A stretch of 64,000 nt of DNA from Granulosicoccus sp036478595 (GCA_036478595.1 JAZGEF010000034.1:1-64000), one strand, 5' to 3'. Shown: positions 42,312 to 52,598, counted from the stretch's first letter. Notes: a model not told the origin generated them from the letters alone. Translations and numbers: made by a program.

Positions 42312-44279
42312 ATGGAAATTCTCCCCATAATCAAACGGCCCCTAATGGCTGGCTGCATTGCCTTAACGATAACTGGCGTCGCCCACGCTGGTGGCGAAGT
42401 CAGTAGCGTTAACGTAAGCGAAACGCTTGCTACCCCTTTTCAATACGATCTTGACAGTGCCACCTACACCTGGGGGATGGGGAAAAATCAGTTACTTGAC
42501 GGGTTTACTGTCGGAGGGCGCGGGTATAGCTACGCCAATTCTGCCGACCGGGTAGAGCTTCGCCGCGATGACATTGCCGGCCTGTCCTCAGGTAATCCAT
42601 GCGGAATTTTTGCTCAACGAGTGGGTGGTAGTGCCACTCTGCTCAGTACAGATTATCCCAGTGACGGTTCCGATACAGGCAATTGCGATATGGCGGCGAT
42701 GCTGGCTAGTCGTGTAATCAATCGCGGTGCTTTGGATGTTTTTTCCAACAAGATACCTAATCCCAAAAATGTTGAACGAGTCGATTACTTGTTTGACACG
42801 GGTGTCTCTGCACCTTTCACTAAAAACGCCATGAGCCGAGCCGGGCACGTCGTGGCTGAAAAACGCGGCAACAATCCTATCCAGATCGCTGCGGTACTGT
42901 CCTTAGATGTTTTCGGTCAACCAGCATCCTATGGACCGCTGGTTAGAGTCAATGAATTCTTCCATGCCTGCAGTGGTAGTGAAATTTGCTACGGCGTTAC
43001 TACCTTGCGGCACAACTACTTGTTTTTCCAAAGCGATTCTTCTGGGCCTCAGGGCTTTCCGCGTTTTTTAAAAGAGTCTACTGAATCCTTGGCGATGGCT
43101 TTTATTTCTGCTGATGAGCTTGGATTGTACGAAGGGCAGCGTTACTACGGATTTTCATATTTTGCAAAAGATGTAGATACCAATGTGCATACGCTGAGCG
43201 ATCCGTCTAGTTTTCCCAATGATACGGCTGACGATTACATCGTGCCCGGTGATGGTGCAGATATTTACGGTGGCGTTTCTGGCTACTTTGTTGGTGATGA
43301 TGTCAGTACTGGCACAGGCAGCTTGTTCAAAGATGAAAACAGTGACGGACAAGCAAACGATAACGAAGCCGGAATAGCGTCGATCACTTTAACATTGCAT
43401 GAAGACAGCGATAATAACGGCGTGTATGAACAAGGTGTTGATGAGCAGGTTGGTGATTCACTGGAGAGCGATATCTCTGGCAATTTTACGCTGCCAGGGC
43501 TTAGCAACCAAAGTTACTTTTTAGTGCTAAACGAGAACGATGCCGATATACCGCCTGGTTTGGTTTTACCCGCAGGTAGTAATCCAACTATGTTCCAAGT
43601 AGCCGGTGCCGATGTGCCTAATATCAATTTCGGGTTTGTTTCGAATACTCAAAATGATAGCGTAGACACAACAGGTGGCACTACGCAGGGTGGAGATACA
43701 ACGGGTGGCACTACGCAGGGCGGAGATACAACGGGTGGCACTACGCAAGGCGGAGATACAACAGGTGGCACTACGCAGGGCGGAAATGCAACAGGTGGCA
43801 CTACCACTGAAGGTAGTCCGAATGATGGGGTGACAAGTGCAGTGGCAGATACCGCTATTGTTAATCAAGGGGATTCTGTCCTGATTGATGTGCTTGCCAA
43901 CGATCGTGATGATTCTGGACTAGGCTTAACATTAGTCAGTGTCAGTGATTCGCCCAATGCGGGCATAACGATTACAAACGATCAGATTAGCTACATACCT
44001 AACTTCGGTTTTTTCGGTATGGATTCATTCCTTTACGTTATCCGAGATGGTGATGGCACGCAGTCTACCGGTACGGTTAATGTAGACGTGATTCGATTCT
44101 CTGATATCAATGGCAATAACGTTAACGATTTTGATGAATGTAATTGCACGAGTTTAATTTTAGAAACAGGTGTGAATGGATCAGGCCTCGGAAAACTGCC
44201 TATCGATTTACTGCTGATGCTTGGCCTTGTTGGACTGGCGCGGTTACGTAGTCGTCGTGATCACGGAGCTGCACTATGA
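42312..44279 (+). CDS. Large exported protein with SdrD-like B domain, TTGGTTQGGD repeats and a C-terminal anchor
   Basis: Six hundred and fifty-five residues from ATG 42312, with a signal peptide ending in VAHAGG. About residues 20-330 form a domain I do not recognise with several Cys. A domain with DENSDGQANDNEAGIASI and a GNFTLPGL end (about 345-445) is a SdrD-B-like or Cna-B fold that usually binds calcium. Then come four repeats of TTGGTTQGGD and a cadherin-like segment with VLIDVLANDRD (about 520-610). The end is LPIDLLLMLGLVGLARLRSRR, a membrane helix with an Arg tail that resembles proteobacterial sorting signals. The OmpA-type gene overlaps its stop by 4 bases. Confidence 0.8.
   Translation: MEILPIIKRPLMAGCIALTITGVAHAGGEVSSVNVSETLATPFQYDLDSATYTWGMGKNQLLDGFTVGGRGYSYANSADRVELRRDDIAGLSSGNPCGIFAQRVGGSATLLSTDYPSDGSDTGNCDMAAMLASRVINRGALDVFSNKIPNPKNVERVDYLFDTGVSAPFTKNAMSRAGHVVAEKRGNNPIQIAAVLSLDVFGQPASYGPLVRVNEFFHACSGSEICYGVTTLRHNYLFFQSDSSGPQGFPRFLKESTESLAMAFISADELGLYEGQRYYGFSYFAKDVDTNVHTLSDPSSFPNDTADDYIVPGDGADIYGGVSGYFVGDDVSTGTGSLFKDENSDGQANDNEAGIASITLTLHEDSDNNGVYEQGVDEQVGDSLESDISGNFTLPGLSNQSYFLVLNENDADIPPGLVLPAGSNPTMFQVAGADVPNINFGFVSNTQNDSVDTTGGTTQGGDTTGGTTQGGDTTGGTTQGGDTTGGTTQGGNATGGTTTEGSPNDGVTSAVADTAIVNQGDSVLIDVLANDRDDSGLGLTLVSVSDSPNAGITITNDQISYIPNFGFFGMDSFLYVIRDGDGTQSTGTVNVDVIRFSDINGNNVNDFDECNCTSLILETGVNGSGLGKLPIDLLLMLGLVGLARLRSRRDHGAAL
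43668..43806 (+). repeat. 30-base tandem repeat in the surface-protein gene
   Basis: Four units of 30 bases start at 43668, 43698, 43728 and 43758, each coding TTGGTTQGGD; a degenerate fifth begins at 43788. They differ at only a few positions (for example acagg/acggg and caggg/caagg). Because the unit is a multiple of three, gain or loss keeps the frame. Confidence 0.95.
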
Positions 44280-45355
44280 CATCACGAATCGACAACCGGT
44301 TGCGTACGTGCGCTGCCCTTTTAGTCGGGGCTATGATTGTTGTTTGTTTGCAGGCTTTGGCTTTTGCTGGCACCAGCGCAGTTGTCGCGGCCACGAGTGC
44401 AACTGCGGTGGCTAAATTTACACCTCGTCTCTATATAGGGGGTGGTTTTGGTGCCTCAACGCTCGAGCCCGAAGACGAATGCCCTTGTATTGGCGTAGGT
44501 GATGATTCTTCTTCCGGTCACCACTTAATGATTGGTTACGACCTATCGCGCTGGTTGAGCGCTGAGGTGTATTTTGCCGACTTAGGCGCCGCTGAAATCG
44601 AATTTTTAGGTACAGATGTTGGCCCCGTTGATTACTCGGTTGCCGGAGTAAGCGCAATTGCATACTTGGTCAACAACCAAAGCGGAACCCTGTTTAACAA
44701 CAATGGCCGTGGTATGCATCGCCGTGAAGGCCTATCGGTTTATACCCGCCTTGGCCTTGGCACAATAGATAACGACACCGATCTTGAATATAATCGCGAT
44801 TACGCTGTGCATCTGGCTGTTGGTCTTGGTGCCGAATATGGGTTCAAAAATGGTTTTGCACTACGTGGTGAATACACTGCGTTTGACTCTGACGTGCGTT
44901 ACGCGTCCATCAGTTTGCTAAAACGTTTTGGTCAGGTGGCTCAAGCGGCTGCTCCAATTGCTGTGGCGGCCGTCGTGCCTGCGGTAACGCCTGAGCCTGT
45001 GCAACTAGAAGCGCGTCAAGTTGGTTCAACGGTTGCACCATTTCTTTATTTTGGTTTTGATGATACCCAGCTCAGCTCTACTGCTCAAGAGCAACTTAAG
45101 GCTTATGCAGAAGAGCTCATGCAGTCTGACTATTCATTTGTAGTGGAAGGGCACGCTGATTGGGTTGGGTCTGAGGGTTACAATCAGAATTTATCTGAAC
45201 GTCGAGCTGATGCTGTTTATCGCTATCTTGTCGCGCAAGGCGTGCCGGCTTCGCGAATGGGCAAAAAAGGCTATGGTGAATCTCGCCCTAACAACAGCAA
45301 CCATACTGCTGCGGGTCGGTCTCAAAATCGCCGAGTAGAATTTTTTATCAACTAG
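44276..45355 (+). CDS. OmpA-family outer-membrane protein
   Basis: The 359-residue protein has a signal peptide (to about residue 32), an eight-strand-like barrel part (about 48-215; PRLYIGGGFGASTLEPED starts it) and a C-terminal OmpA domain that binds peptidoglycan (about 250-359) with VVEGHADWVGSEGYNQNLS, RRADAVYRYL and KGYGESRP. It holds the outer membrane to the wall. ATG 44276 lies inside the stop of the surface-protein gene (ATGA), so the two are made together; the OmpA-type protein may present or anchor its neighbour. Confidence 0.9.
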   Translation: MTSRIDNRLRTCAALLVGAMIVVCLQALAFAGTSAVVAATSATAVAKFTPRLYIGGGFGASTLEPEDECPCIGVGDDSSSGHHLMIGYDLSRWLSAEVYFADLGAAEIEFLGTDVGPVDYSVAGVSAIAYLVNNQSGTLFNNNGRGMHRREGLSVYTRLGLGTIDNDTDLEYNRDYAVHLAVGLGAEYGFKNGFALRGEYTAFDSDVRYASISLLKRFGQVAQAAAPIAVAAVVPAVTPEPVQLEARQVGSTVAPFLYFGFDDTQLSSTAQEQLKAYAEELMQSDYSFVVEGHADWVGSEGYNQNLSERRADAVYRYLVAQGVPASRMGKKGYGESRPNNSNHTAAGRSQNRRVEFFIN

Positions 45356-45390
45356 TTTTCACTAACTCATTTTTATCGTTTAACTGATTG

Positions 45391-46134
45391 ATGCCTCTTC
45401 TCTGGGAGCACACCAATCATGATACTCACTATAGCGTTCGTCGCGCTGGTGAGTCGATTCGTCTCTACTCTAATGGCGTATTCCATACACAATGGAATCC
45501 ACGCAAACCCTTCGCTGGTGGCGTATGGGATTGTTTAAGCTTGCCCTCACTCTATCGTAGTACTGCAAAGCAACAACGCGTATTAGTGTTGGGCTTGGGC
45601 GGTGGGGCGATTGTTCAACAGCTTCAATCGCTCTTGCCAGATGCACATATCACGGCAGTCGAAATCGACCCCATACACATTCAAGTTGCCCGTGATTGGT
45701 TTGGCATTACTGATGGCATGGCTGACATTGTTGAGGCTGATGCAGTGACTTGGCTTGCCAGCTACAAAGGTGCAGGTTTTGATTATATTGTCGACGATCT
45801 GTTTGGACACTTCAGTAGCGATGTAAGGCGGTCGCACCAATTAGATATTTCTTGGTTGAAAAACTTAGGAGCATGCCTTAATGCCGACGGCACATTGGTT
45901 TGCAATTGTGAGTCAACAAAGGAGCTGAAATCATCGTTAGCGTCGTATCGAGGGCGGGGTTTTGTTGAAGCCTATAGTTGGCACCTATCGAACTATGACA
46001 ATGCCATAGGTGTGTTTTTAAGAGAGCCTATTGATGTTAAAGCTTGGTCACGTAATCTTGGGAAATCCGGGTTAAGCGCTTTTGCTAAAAAGCAGGCCCT
46101 AAATGTTAGTCGTCGCAAGTTAGCACTGATTTGA
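45391..46134 (+). CDS. Spermidine synthase-like SAM-binding protein
   Basis: The 247-residue protein has the SpeE-type Rossmann core: VLVLGLGGGAIVQQL (about 67), ITAVEIDPIHIQVAR with the acidic ligand, then VDDLFGHFSSD (about 135) in the place of the catalytic loop. The gate-keeping residues of true spermidine synthases (DSTDP) read DDLFG here, so polyamine synthesis is doubtful; it may be a methyltransferase of related fold. ATG 45391 preferred over TTG 45388. Confidence 0.75.
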   Translation: MPLLWEHTNHDTHYSVRRAGESIRLYSNGVFHTQWNPRKPFAGGVWDCLSLPSLYRSTAKQQRVLVLGLGGGAIVQQLQSLLPDAHITAVEIDPIHIQVARDWFGITDGMADIVEADAVTWLASYKGAGFDYIVDDLFGHFSSDVRRSHQLDISWLKNLGACLNADGTLVCNCESTKELKSSLASYRGRGFVEAYSWHLSNYDNAIGVFLREPIDVKAWSRNLGKSGLSAFAKKQALNVSRRKLALI

Positions 46135-46186
46135 CTAAGCTTGTGTATCGAAAACACATATCAGTAAGTCAATTTAGTAAGTCATA

Positions 46187-47527
46187 TCAGTAGCTGAAGG
46201 CCAACTGCAATCCAAACTGGCCTTCGTTAGTATCAGTTAATCGAGTTCCTAATTCTAAGGGGCCTAAGCCCAAACCCAAACTCAGTGCCGTTGCTGAATC
46301 GTCGCGAGCTGCATCGTGGCTGATGCCTGCGCGAATAGCAATAGAAGACTTTTGCCACTCAATGCCGAGCCCGATCTTTTGGCTCTCCAGGTTATCAAGC
46401 TTGGCTTTGTTTAGCGCAAGGTCTGCGTTAATTGTCGCGTTGGGTAATTGGTAACTTCCGCCCAGAATAAGCTGAGGAGTTGTTTCGAAGGTATAGTTAG
46501 CTAGCGAGATCGATTCGCTAATCGCGTTGCGTAGTACTGCTGCTACACGAATAGGCCTGTTAGTGAGTTGTGTCGATACGCCGAAATCAAATGTGGTGGA
46601 ATTGCTTTCGGTATTGCTGTTCTCAAATTGATCCGATAGTGATTCGTTGTTTTCCGTGAATTGATCGGCTACGTCTACATCAATAAATCCGGCTTCTAGC
46701 TTTGAAAACTTGGGTGTAATGCCGATGTCGTAGTTATGACCGTTGACGGTAAAGGTTCGCGCTAAGCTAATGCCAAGCTGCGTACGAAGAAGGGCTGCGA
46801 CTTCGGCTGTCGATTCAAAGGTATCCTCTGGCTGTCGCAAGGACAGGGATAAGCCGGTTGTTTCTACAGCATATTCAATGTTGTCGGAGATTTCGCCAAA
46901 CGTAAGAATGTCATCGCTGAGGGTGTCGGCAATAACACTAGTATAATTTTTATCGGAATCGGCAACATTCGGAGTTGCAATGCCCGTGGCCATGACTCTT
47001 AGATGAATGCCAAACGGTATGCTTGAATTAGTTTTAGCAAAGCCAATATCAAATGCTGCCTGCCCGCCCAGATTTTGACCATCGATGGTGTTCAGTATGT
47101 TAAGGGCTGAAGCTGACAATGCGCCTAGCTCTGCAGTATCTGTTAGGCAAACGGTATCCGCATTCGCCGTAATAATATCGCAGCTCACTGTCTGGCCACT
47201 AAGTGCGTCGATTTCCGTTTCGAAGTCATCAACTAGGTCGGGGTTTTCATCGACAATGTCAGCCACGTTGGCAGAGTCTCGCAGGTCAACAGATGCACCC
47301 ATCTGAAAATGTGCTCGTTCCCCTAAGTTTTGAAGATGCATCAATGTGGCGGGGTTTTCGAGGGCGCCGTGGACGCCACTGCCGTTACTGATGGTTGAAC
47401 CACCCAAGGCGATTGAGCGCGCATCGAGTGCTGCAACATTGCCAGAAAACAATAACGTGACGAGGCAAGCAGGGATGCAAATTGCAAGGTAATTAGGTAT
47501 ACAAATAACTGAAAAAGGGTAACGCAT
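46187..47527 (-). CDS. TraF_2-like outer-membrane barrel protein
   Basis: The 446-residue protein has a signal peptide ending around residue 33 and the ARSIALGGSTISNGSGVHGALENP start that is typical of the family named conjugal transfer protein TraF (PF13729). Strands alternate to the C-terminal Tyr (LQLAFSY), as in outer-membrane barrels. The name does not show a role in conjugation: no transfer genes are here. FadL-like transport is one possibility. Confidence 0.75.
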   Translation of the reverse strand: MRYPFSVICIPNYLAICIPACLVTLLFSGNVAALDARSIALGGSTISNGSGVHGALENPATLMHLQNLGERAHFQMGASVDLRDSANVADIVDENPDLVDDFETEIDALSGQTVSCDIITANADTVCLTDTAELGALSASALNILNTIDGQNLGGQAAFDIGFAKTNSSIPFGIHLRVMATGIATPNVADSDKNYTSVIADTLSDDILTFGEISDNIEYAVETTGLSLSLRQPEDTFESTAEVAALLRTQLGISLARTFTVNGHNYDIGITPKFSKLEAGFIDVDVADQFTENNESLSDQFENSNTESNSTTFDFGVSTQLTNRPIRVAAVLRNAISESISLANYTFETTPQLILGGSYQLPNATINADLALNKAKLDNLESQKIGLGIEWQKSSIAIRAGISHDAARDDSATALSLGLGLGPLELGTRLTDTNEGQFGLQLAFSY

Positions 47528-47615
47528 CGGGTACCTCGACTAAACTGGCTCAGAACAGATAACGCTTGATATGCAGATACCATACCGTGCTGCTGCCATA
47601 GCTGCCACCTGATGG

Positions 47616-50102
47616 TTAGCTGCTTCCAATACCACGCTGTGATGCCAATATTGAATCTGGTGCTTCAAACGCCAATGTGGCATTTAGCACTGCATGTCGC
47701 ATCTGCTCGCCCATAAAAACACGTGGGTCTGTTTCGGATTCCAATAATATTGGATTAGCGATGAGAAGCCCGTCAGCAACCCAGAGTGCTTCCTGCTCGG
47801 TTAGTGTTTGGATAAACGTGTTAAATAGATGCTTATCGTGCAACTCGTTGGCCTCACGACCGTGTGTGAGAGCCAAGCGTTCGGCACAGGCTTCTATTTG
47901 ACCTGCCAGATCGATAGCCGTAATGCCTGAGCTTGGCGCTCTAGCGAGCAACACAACTGTAAGAAAGTATCGCTCAAGCGTAGGTGCCATTGATTCTGCT
48001 AGGCGAATAAGTGATACCGCTTCGGGGGTGCCCGCCATGCTCCTGCTGTAGGTATCGCTGGATTGTTGTAACAGCCTGCAATTGCTCAACACCAATAATG
48101 CCCGATCAAGCTCATGCTCGGGATTTTCTTCTGGCAAGAATAGCTCGGCTCGCAAATAAGGATAGGCATAAGTAACCATACGTAGTAATTCTTGCTTGCT
48201 GCGTGTCACGCTGTTGTTAAAGCAGCTAGCAATTAGCGCGGGTATAACGAGCAGATGTTGAATATTGTTCCTGAAGTAAGTCATTGCTGCGGATTGGCGT
48301 TCTTTTATCGAGATTAGCTCACCAAGTTGATTCTGTTGCACTTCGATAAAACCTAGTTTTTTACCATGCTCAATTGCCGACTCTGGAATTATTTCGGGTA
48401 CAATTATATGCGTCCCTTCATGGGTGTTGCTAAGTATTTGGTGGTATACCTGAATTTGTCTGATTAATTCAGGTTTGCCAAGCTTGCCTCTGGGCGTAGC
48501 GAGCAAAGCTGTAGCTAACAAGCTTATGGGTGTTACGCTGGCGGCCTGGTTGATGTGTTGCATGATGTTATCGCCGAGTTCCGTGACGAGGGGTTTCATG
48601 AATGCAGGGCGTTCGTCGCTTAGTGGTTGATCACGCCAATCAGCCTGGTGTTTGTTTAGTAGTTGTTCCAATGCGATAGGTTCAGCAAAATTGACATACA
48701 CCTTGCCGTAATCTTCACGCAACGTTTTAAGTGATCGGATCAGAGCAAAGAAGGATTCTTTTTGTTTTTTTCCACCACCAAGTTCACTGATGAATGCTCG
48801 ACCTTCAAGTAATCGTTCGTAGCCAAAGTATACTGGCACAAACACCACAGGTGTTTTAGGGTTGCTTAAATAGGCCTGTACAGTCATTGCCAGCATGCCA
48901 CCTTTGGGTGGAAGCAATCTGCCTGTTCGGCTGCGCCCACCTTCGATAAAATACTCGAGAGAGTGGCCGCGTTGTAGGAGATCTTTTAGGTAGCTGTTGA
49001 ACACAGCAGCATATAGCTTGTTGCCTGCAAAGGTTCGGCGCAGAAAGAATGCGCCACCGCGCCGCAAGATACCGCCCACAATGGGCAAATTAAGGTTTTT
49101 TCCTGCCGCGATATGCGGCAGTGAAAAACCATTGTCGTACAGAATGTACGATAGCAATAGATAGTCGATATGGCTTCTGTGGCAAGGTACGTAAATCACT
49201 TCTCGACCATCGGCTATCGACTTAAGGCGCGATAATCCATCAAGCTGTACACCATCATAAAGCTGAGTCCACAGTCGCGTAAGCAAGCGATGTAAAATTC
49301 GGATAGTGGGGTATGACACATCAGCTGCTATTTCATAGGCGTAAGCATTTGCCTTGTTTTGTTGGCGACGTATTCCAACTTCAGTACCTTGCGATTCATC
49401 TTGAATAATGTTCTTGACTTGCTGATCTGTTACTACATGGCTTATTAACATGCGTCTGTGTGACTGATCAGGCCCTAGGCTCGCAACGCGACGGTTACGA
49501 AAATGAACTCTCAATACGCGAGATAGTTTGCGTTGTAGCTGCTCTGATGAATTGCTGTCATCGAGTAGGGTGCGTAAAGATAGCGGTTCACTGAATTGCA
49601 ATAGCGTGTGTCGGCCGTGAAAAACGGTGGTAAAGAACTTGCGGGTGCGCCCGCCAAACTGCCAGTTTTCGGTAAACAGTAAACGCCAAAAGGAAGCTTC
49701 CTTTCCAGGTGCGCGACCCCAATAAATTGATACTGGCACCACTTGTAATTCGCCTGCGCCCTTCAGGCTGCCAGCCTCGATAATTCGGTTTAGGCGCTTT
49801 GATAGCACATTGCGGTGTTTGCGAAAAACTCCTCCACGACGCTTTTTAAGCACAATAACAGAGGAGTTTTCTGTTTGTTCGCCGTAGCTCAGTTCAGCAG
49901 AAGGCATTGGCAGGCCGTAGTGCTTACATATCTGAGCAAGAGCCGTACGATCTGCTAAGCCTCCAACTTCCAGCACATAAATCACTGGCAATGCCGGATC
50001 AATTAACGTTTGGGGCTCAGCGGGCAATACCTCTGGTTTTACCCAAGGAATAAGCCCGTGGGCAAGGCGGCCCTCTAAAAGCTTGTGTAAGGCATGGTGC
50101 AT
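47616..50102 (-). CDS. plsB: Glycerol-3-phosphate acyltransferase
   Basis: This inner-membrane enzyme adds the first acyl chain to glycerol 3-phosphate in phospholipid synthesis. The 828-residue length fits. The acyltransferase block I is HRSHIDYLLL (H-x4-D), block II RRTFAGNKLY, block III IEGGRSRTGR and block IV VVFVPVYFGYERLL. The N-terminal 250 residues and C-terminal part are as in other gammaproteobacteria. It is divergent from the AhpD-like gene with only 27 bases between the starts. Confidence 0.97.
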   Translation of the reverse strand: MHHALHKLLEGRLAHGLIPWVKPEVLPAEPQTLIDPALPVIYVLEVGGLADRTALAQICKHYGLPMPSAELSYGEQTENSSVIVLKKRRGGVFRKHRNVLSKRLNRIIEAGSLKGAGELQVVPVSIYWGRAPGKEASFWRLLFTENWQFGGRTRKFFTTVFHGRHTLLQFSEPLSLRTLLDDSNSSEQLQRKLSRVLRVHFRNRRVASLGPDQSHRRMLISHVVTDQQVKNIIQDESQGTEVGIRRQQNKANAYAYEIAADVSYPTIRILHRLLTRLWTQLYDGVQLDGLSRLKSIADGREVIYVPCHRSHIDYLLLSYILYDNGFSLPHIAAGKNLNLPIVGGILRRGGAFFLRRTFAGNKLYAAVFNSYLKDLLQRGHSLEYFIEGGRSRTGRLLPPKGGMLAMTVQAYLSNPKTPVVFVPVYFGYERLLEGRAFISELGGGKKQKESFFALIRSLKTLREDYGKVYVNFAEPIALEQLLNKHQADWRDQPLSDERPAFMKPLVTELGDNIMQHINQAASVTPISLLATALLATPRGKLGKPELIRQIQVYHQILSNTHEGTHIIVPEIIPESAIEHGKKLGFIEVQQNQLGELISIKERQSAAMTYFRNNIQHLLVIPALIASCFNNSVTRSKQELLRMVTYAYPYLRAELFLPEENPEHELDRALLVLSNCRLLQQSSDTYSRSMAGTPEAVSLIRLAESMAPTLERYFLTVVLLARAPSSGITAIDLAGQIEACAERLALTHGREANELHDKHLFNTFIQTLTEQEALWVADGLLIANPILLESETDPRVFMGEQMRHAVLNATLAFEAPDSILASQRGIGSS

Positions 50103-50129
50103 AATGGCTGCTGTTTATATTATTGTTGA

Positions 50130-50687
50130 ATGACCGAGGACAAAATTATGGCACGTTTAGCCACTTGCAAAGAGTCTGCCTTATCAACTGCTACGGTGGA
50201 TGCGCTAGAGCACACACGAATTAGTGGCAAATTGGCTGATGTTTACCTGCAGTTTGCCAATAGCGAACCGGCAATCCGGGGCTATCTGCAAATGGAGGCC
50301 GCATTACGCGAAGGGTCATTATCGGAATATGACCTTGAATGTATCAAATTACTGGTTAGTGAATTTACCCAATGTCACTTTTGTTTATCCATGCACACCA
50401 TGAAAGCCCGCAAGGCCGGTGTGGATAAAGATACCCAGTTGGCTATTCGTCGAGGAGATACGCTAGATGATAAACGTCTGAATGCCATGATGGGTATAGT
50501 CCGACACCTGTATACAAAGCCGGGAACACTTGAAGCAGCTTTGCTCGATGATGCACGTAACAATGGTATTAGCGACACGGAATTACTTGATATAACGATG
50601 GCTATGAGCACAATATTTTTTACCAATATTACTAACCACATAAATGACACTGAGGTTAAACTGCCTGCAGCGCCATCAATAATCTAG
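50130..50687 (+). CDS. AhpD/carboxymuconolactone-decarboxylase-like protein
   Basis: The 185-residue helical protein carries a CxxC with a nearby His in QCHFCLSMHTMKA (about residues 86-98), the signature of AhpD-type thiol peroxidase partners. A second conserved stretch is ELLDITMAMSTIFFTNITNHI. AhpD proteins help reduce peroxides with lipoyl or thiol partners. ATG 50130 or ATG 50148 could start it; only the region after residue 30 is conserved. Confidence 0.8.
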   Translation: MTEDKIMARLATCKESALSTATVDALEHTRISGKLADVYLQFANSEPAIRGYLQMEAALREGSLSEYDLECIKLLVSEFTQCHFCLSMHTMKARKAGVDKDTQLAIRRGDTLDDKRLNAMMGIVRHLYTKPGTLEAALLDDARNNGISDTELLDITMAMSTIFFTNITNHINDTEVKLPAAPSII

Positions 50688-50699
50688 ACATAAGCCATC

Positions 50700-52595
50700 A
50701 TGGCACTGTTCATCAAAAAGTTGGGTAACATGTTCGATCGTCTCTTTGATTTTTTCGAAAGCCGCGTCGAGCCATTTCCATGTGAATCCGGCAAAGCGCC
50801 ACCCACCAGCTTTTGGCCTTTTCTTTGGTATTACTCTAAACCAATGTGGCCCTGGCTGCTGACGATGGCATTCTTTGTTGCGGTAATCGCCGCGCTAGAA
50901 ATTACCTTGTTTGCCTTCTTGGGTAGTTTGGTTGATTGGCTCGGTGATCGCAGCCCAGCCACATTCGTCGAGGAAGAACAAACCAAGCTGATTGGTATGG
51001 GGTTACTGGTGTTGCTGTTGTTGCCGGCGGTTGGTCTGATTGCCTCCACAATTTTACATCAAACCGTGCTGGGTAATTTCCCAATGGCTATACGATGGCG
51101 TGCCCACCTACACATGATGGGGCAGAGCTTTTCGTTTTATCAAGACGAGTTTGCTGGCCGTATAGCCGCCAAGCTCATGCAAACATCTTTGGCGGTGCGT
51201 GAGACCGTTACCAAGCTTATGGATGTCATGGTGTATGTCGTCGTGTACTTTATAGGTGCACTAGTTCTGACTGCCTCATTCGATATCTGGTTGATGCTGC
51301 CGTTTCTATTTTGGTCTGGTTTGTACACGGTGTTGTTGTTGTACTTTATGCCTAGGTTAAAAGCCACATCGCGCGCTCAGGCAGATAGCCGTTCGGAAAT
51401 GACAGGCCGTGTTGTCGATAGCTACACCAACATTGTTACCGTTAAGTTGTTTGCACACGCCGGCCACGAGACGGGATATGCCCGCAGCGGCATGCGCCGG
51501 TTTTTAGGGACTGTGCATGCACAAATGCGATTGGTGACCTTGCTTAACTTTTGCTTGTCGTTGCTCAATGGCTTGTTGTTGTTTTCTGTAGCAGCGGCTG
51601 GTATTTGGCTTTGGTCAACTGGAGCCGCCTCTGTGGGAGCGATGGCCGTGGGTATTGGTTTGGTGCTGCGATTACAAGGTATGTCCCAATGGATCATGTG
51701 GGAGCTATCTGGCTTGTTTGAGAGTGTGGGTATTGTGTTTGATGGCATGCAAATGATATCGCAACATAGAGACGTTCAAGACAAGCCCAATGCACCGGCG
51801 CTAAGCGTCACTAAAGGTGCTATCAATTTTGATCAAGTCAAGTTTCACTACGATAAAGAAGAAGGTGTATTGGATAATATTGATTTAGCCATCACCGGTG
51901 GTGAAAAAATTGGCTTGGTTGGCCGATCCGGTGCCGGTAAAACTACGCTTACTAACTTGCTACTCCGGCTTTTTGATATCGAGCATGGCCGTATACTGGT
52001 TGACGGCCAAAACATTCAATATGTTACACAAGAATCTTTGCGTCAGTCGATCGGTGTCGTTACGCAAGATACATCGCTATTACATCGTTCGGTAGTTGAG
52101 AACATCGCCTATGGTCGAGCAGACGCTACGCTTGACGAAGTCATTGCTGCGGCCAAACGCGCCGACGCACATGAATTTATCTTAGGCCTCGAGGATCCAA
52201 GCGGGCGTACCGCTTACGATGCGCATGTTGGTGAACGCGGTGTTAAGTTATCAGGCGGCCAACGCCAACGAGTGGCTATTGCTCGTATGTTTCTTAAGGA
52301 TGCACCTATATTGGTTTTGGACGAAGCAACATCGGCGCTGGACAGCGAAGTTGAAGCTGCCATTCAGGAAAACCTGGCTGCATTGATGGAAGGCAAGACA
52401 GTCATTGCGATAGCACACAGATTGTCGACTATCGCCGCGATGGATCGATTGCTGGTTATGGATGCTGGCACAATAGTCGAACAGGGCAATCATCAAGAAT
52501 TATCAAATTCGGGTGGCTTGTACGCTCAGCTATGGCAACGTCAGTCTGGAGGGTTTTTAAATTCCCATGGCGACGTCAACATCGATGCCAACTAG
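50700..52595 (+). CDS. ABC exporter with fused membrane and ATP-binding domains
   Basis: The 631-residue half-transporter has six membrane helices (about 45-340) and a nucleotide-binding domain: Walker A GRSGAGKTT (about 409), Q-loop VTQDTSLL, signature LSGGQRQR (about 519), Walker B ILVLDEAT (about 539), H-loop AHRLST. It works as a homodimer and is most like MsbA or multidrug exporters. It follows the AhpD-like gene after 12 bases. Substrate unknown. Confidence 0.92.
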   Translation: MALFIKKLGNMFDRLFDFFESRVEPFPCESGKAPPTSFWPFLWYYSKPMWPWLLTMAFFVAVIAALEITLFAFLGSLVDWLGDRSPATFVEEEQTKLIGMGLLVLLLLPAVGLIASTILHQTVLGNFPMAIRWRAHLHMMGQSFSFYQDEFAGRIAAKLMQTSLAVRETVTKLMDVMVYVVVYFIGALVLTASFDIWLMLPFLFWSGLYTVLLLYFMPRLKATSRAQADSRSEMTGRVVDSYTNIVTVKLFAHAGHETGYARSGMRRFLGTVHAQMRLVTLLNFCLSLLNGLLLFSVAAAGIWLWSTGAASVGAMAVGIGLVLRLQGMSQWIMWELSGLFESVGIVFDGMQMISQHRDVQDKPNAPALSVTKGAINFDQVKFHYDKEEGVLDNIDLAITGGEKIGLVGRSGAGKTTLTNLLLRLFDIEHGRILVDGQNIQYVTQESLRQSIGVVTQDTSLLHRSVVENIAYGRADATLDEVIAAAKRADAHEFILGLEDPSGRTAYDAHVGERGVKLSGGQRQRVAIARMFLKDAPILVLDEATSALDSEVEAAIQENLAALMEGKTVIAIAHRLSTIAAMDRLLVMDAGTIVEQGNHQELSNSGGLYAQLWQRQSGGFLNSHGDVNIDAN

Positions 52596-52598
52596 GGC

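Noticed and set aside
43668..43806. CRISPR-like array
   Set aside because: The units are direct tandem repeats without spacers and are coding (TTGGTTQGGD).
46187..47527. Conjugative transfer module suggested by the TraF name
   Set aside because: The family name is historical; no relaxase, coupling protein or pilus genes are in the window.
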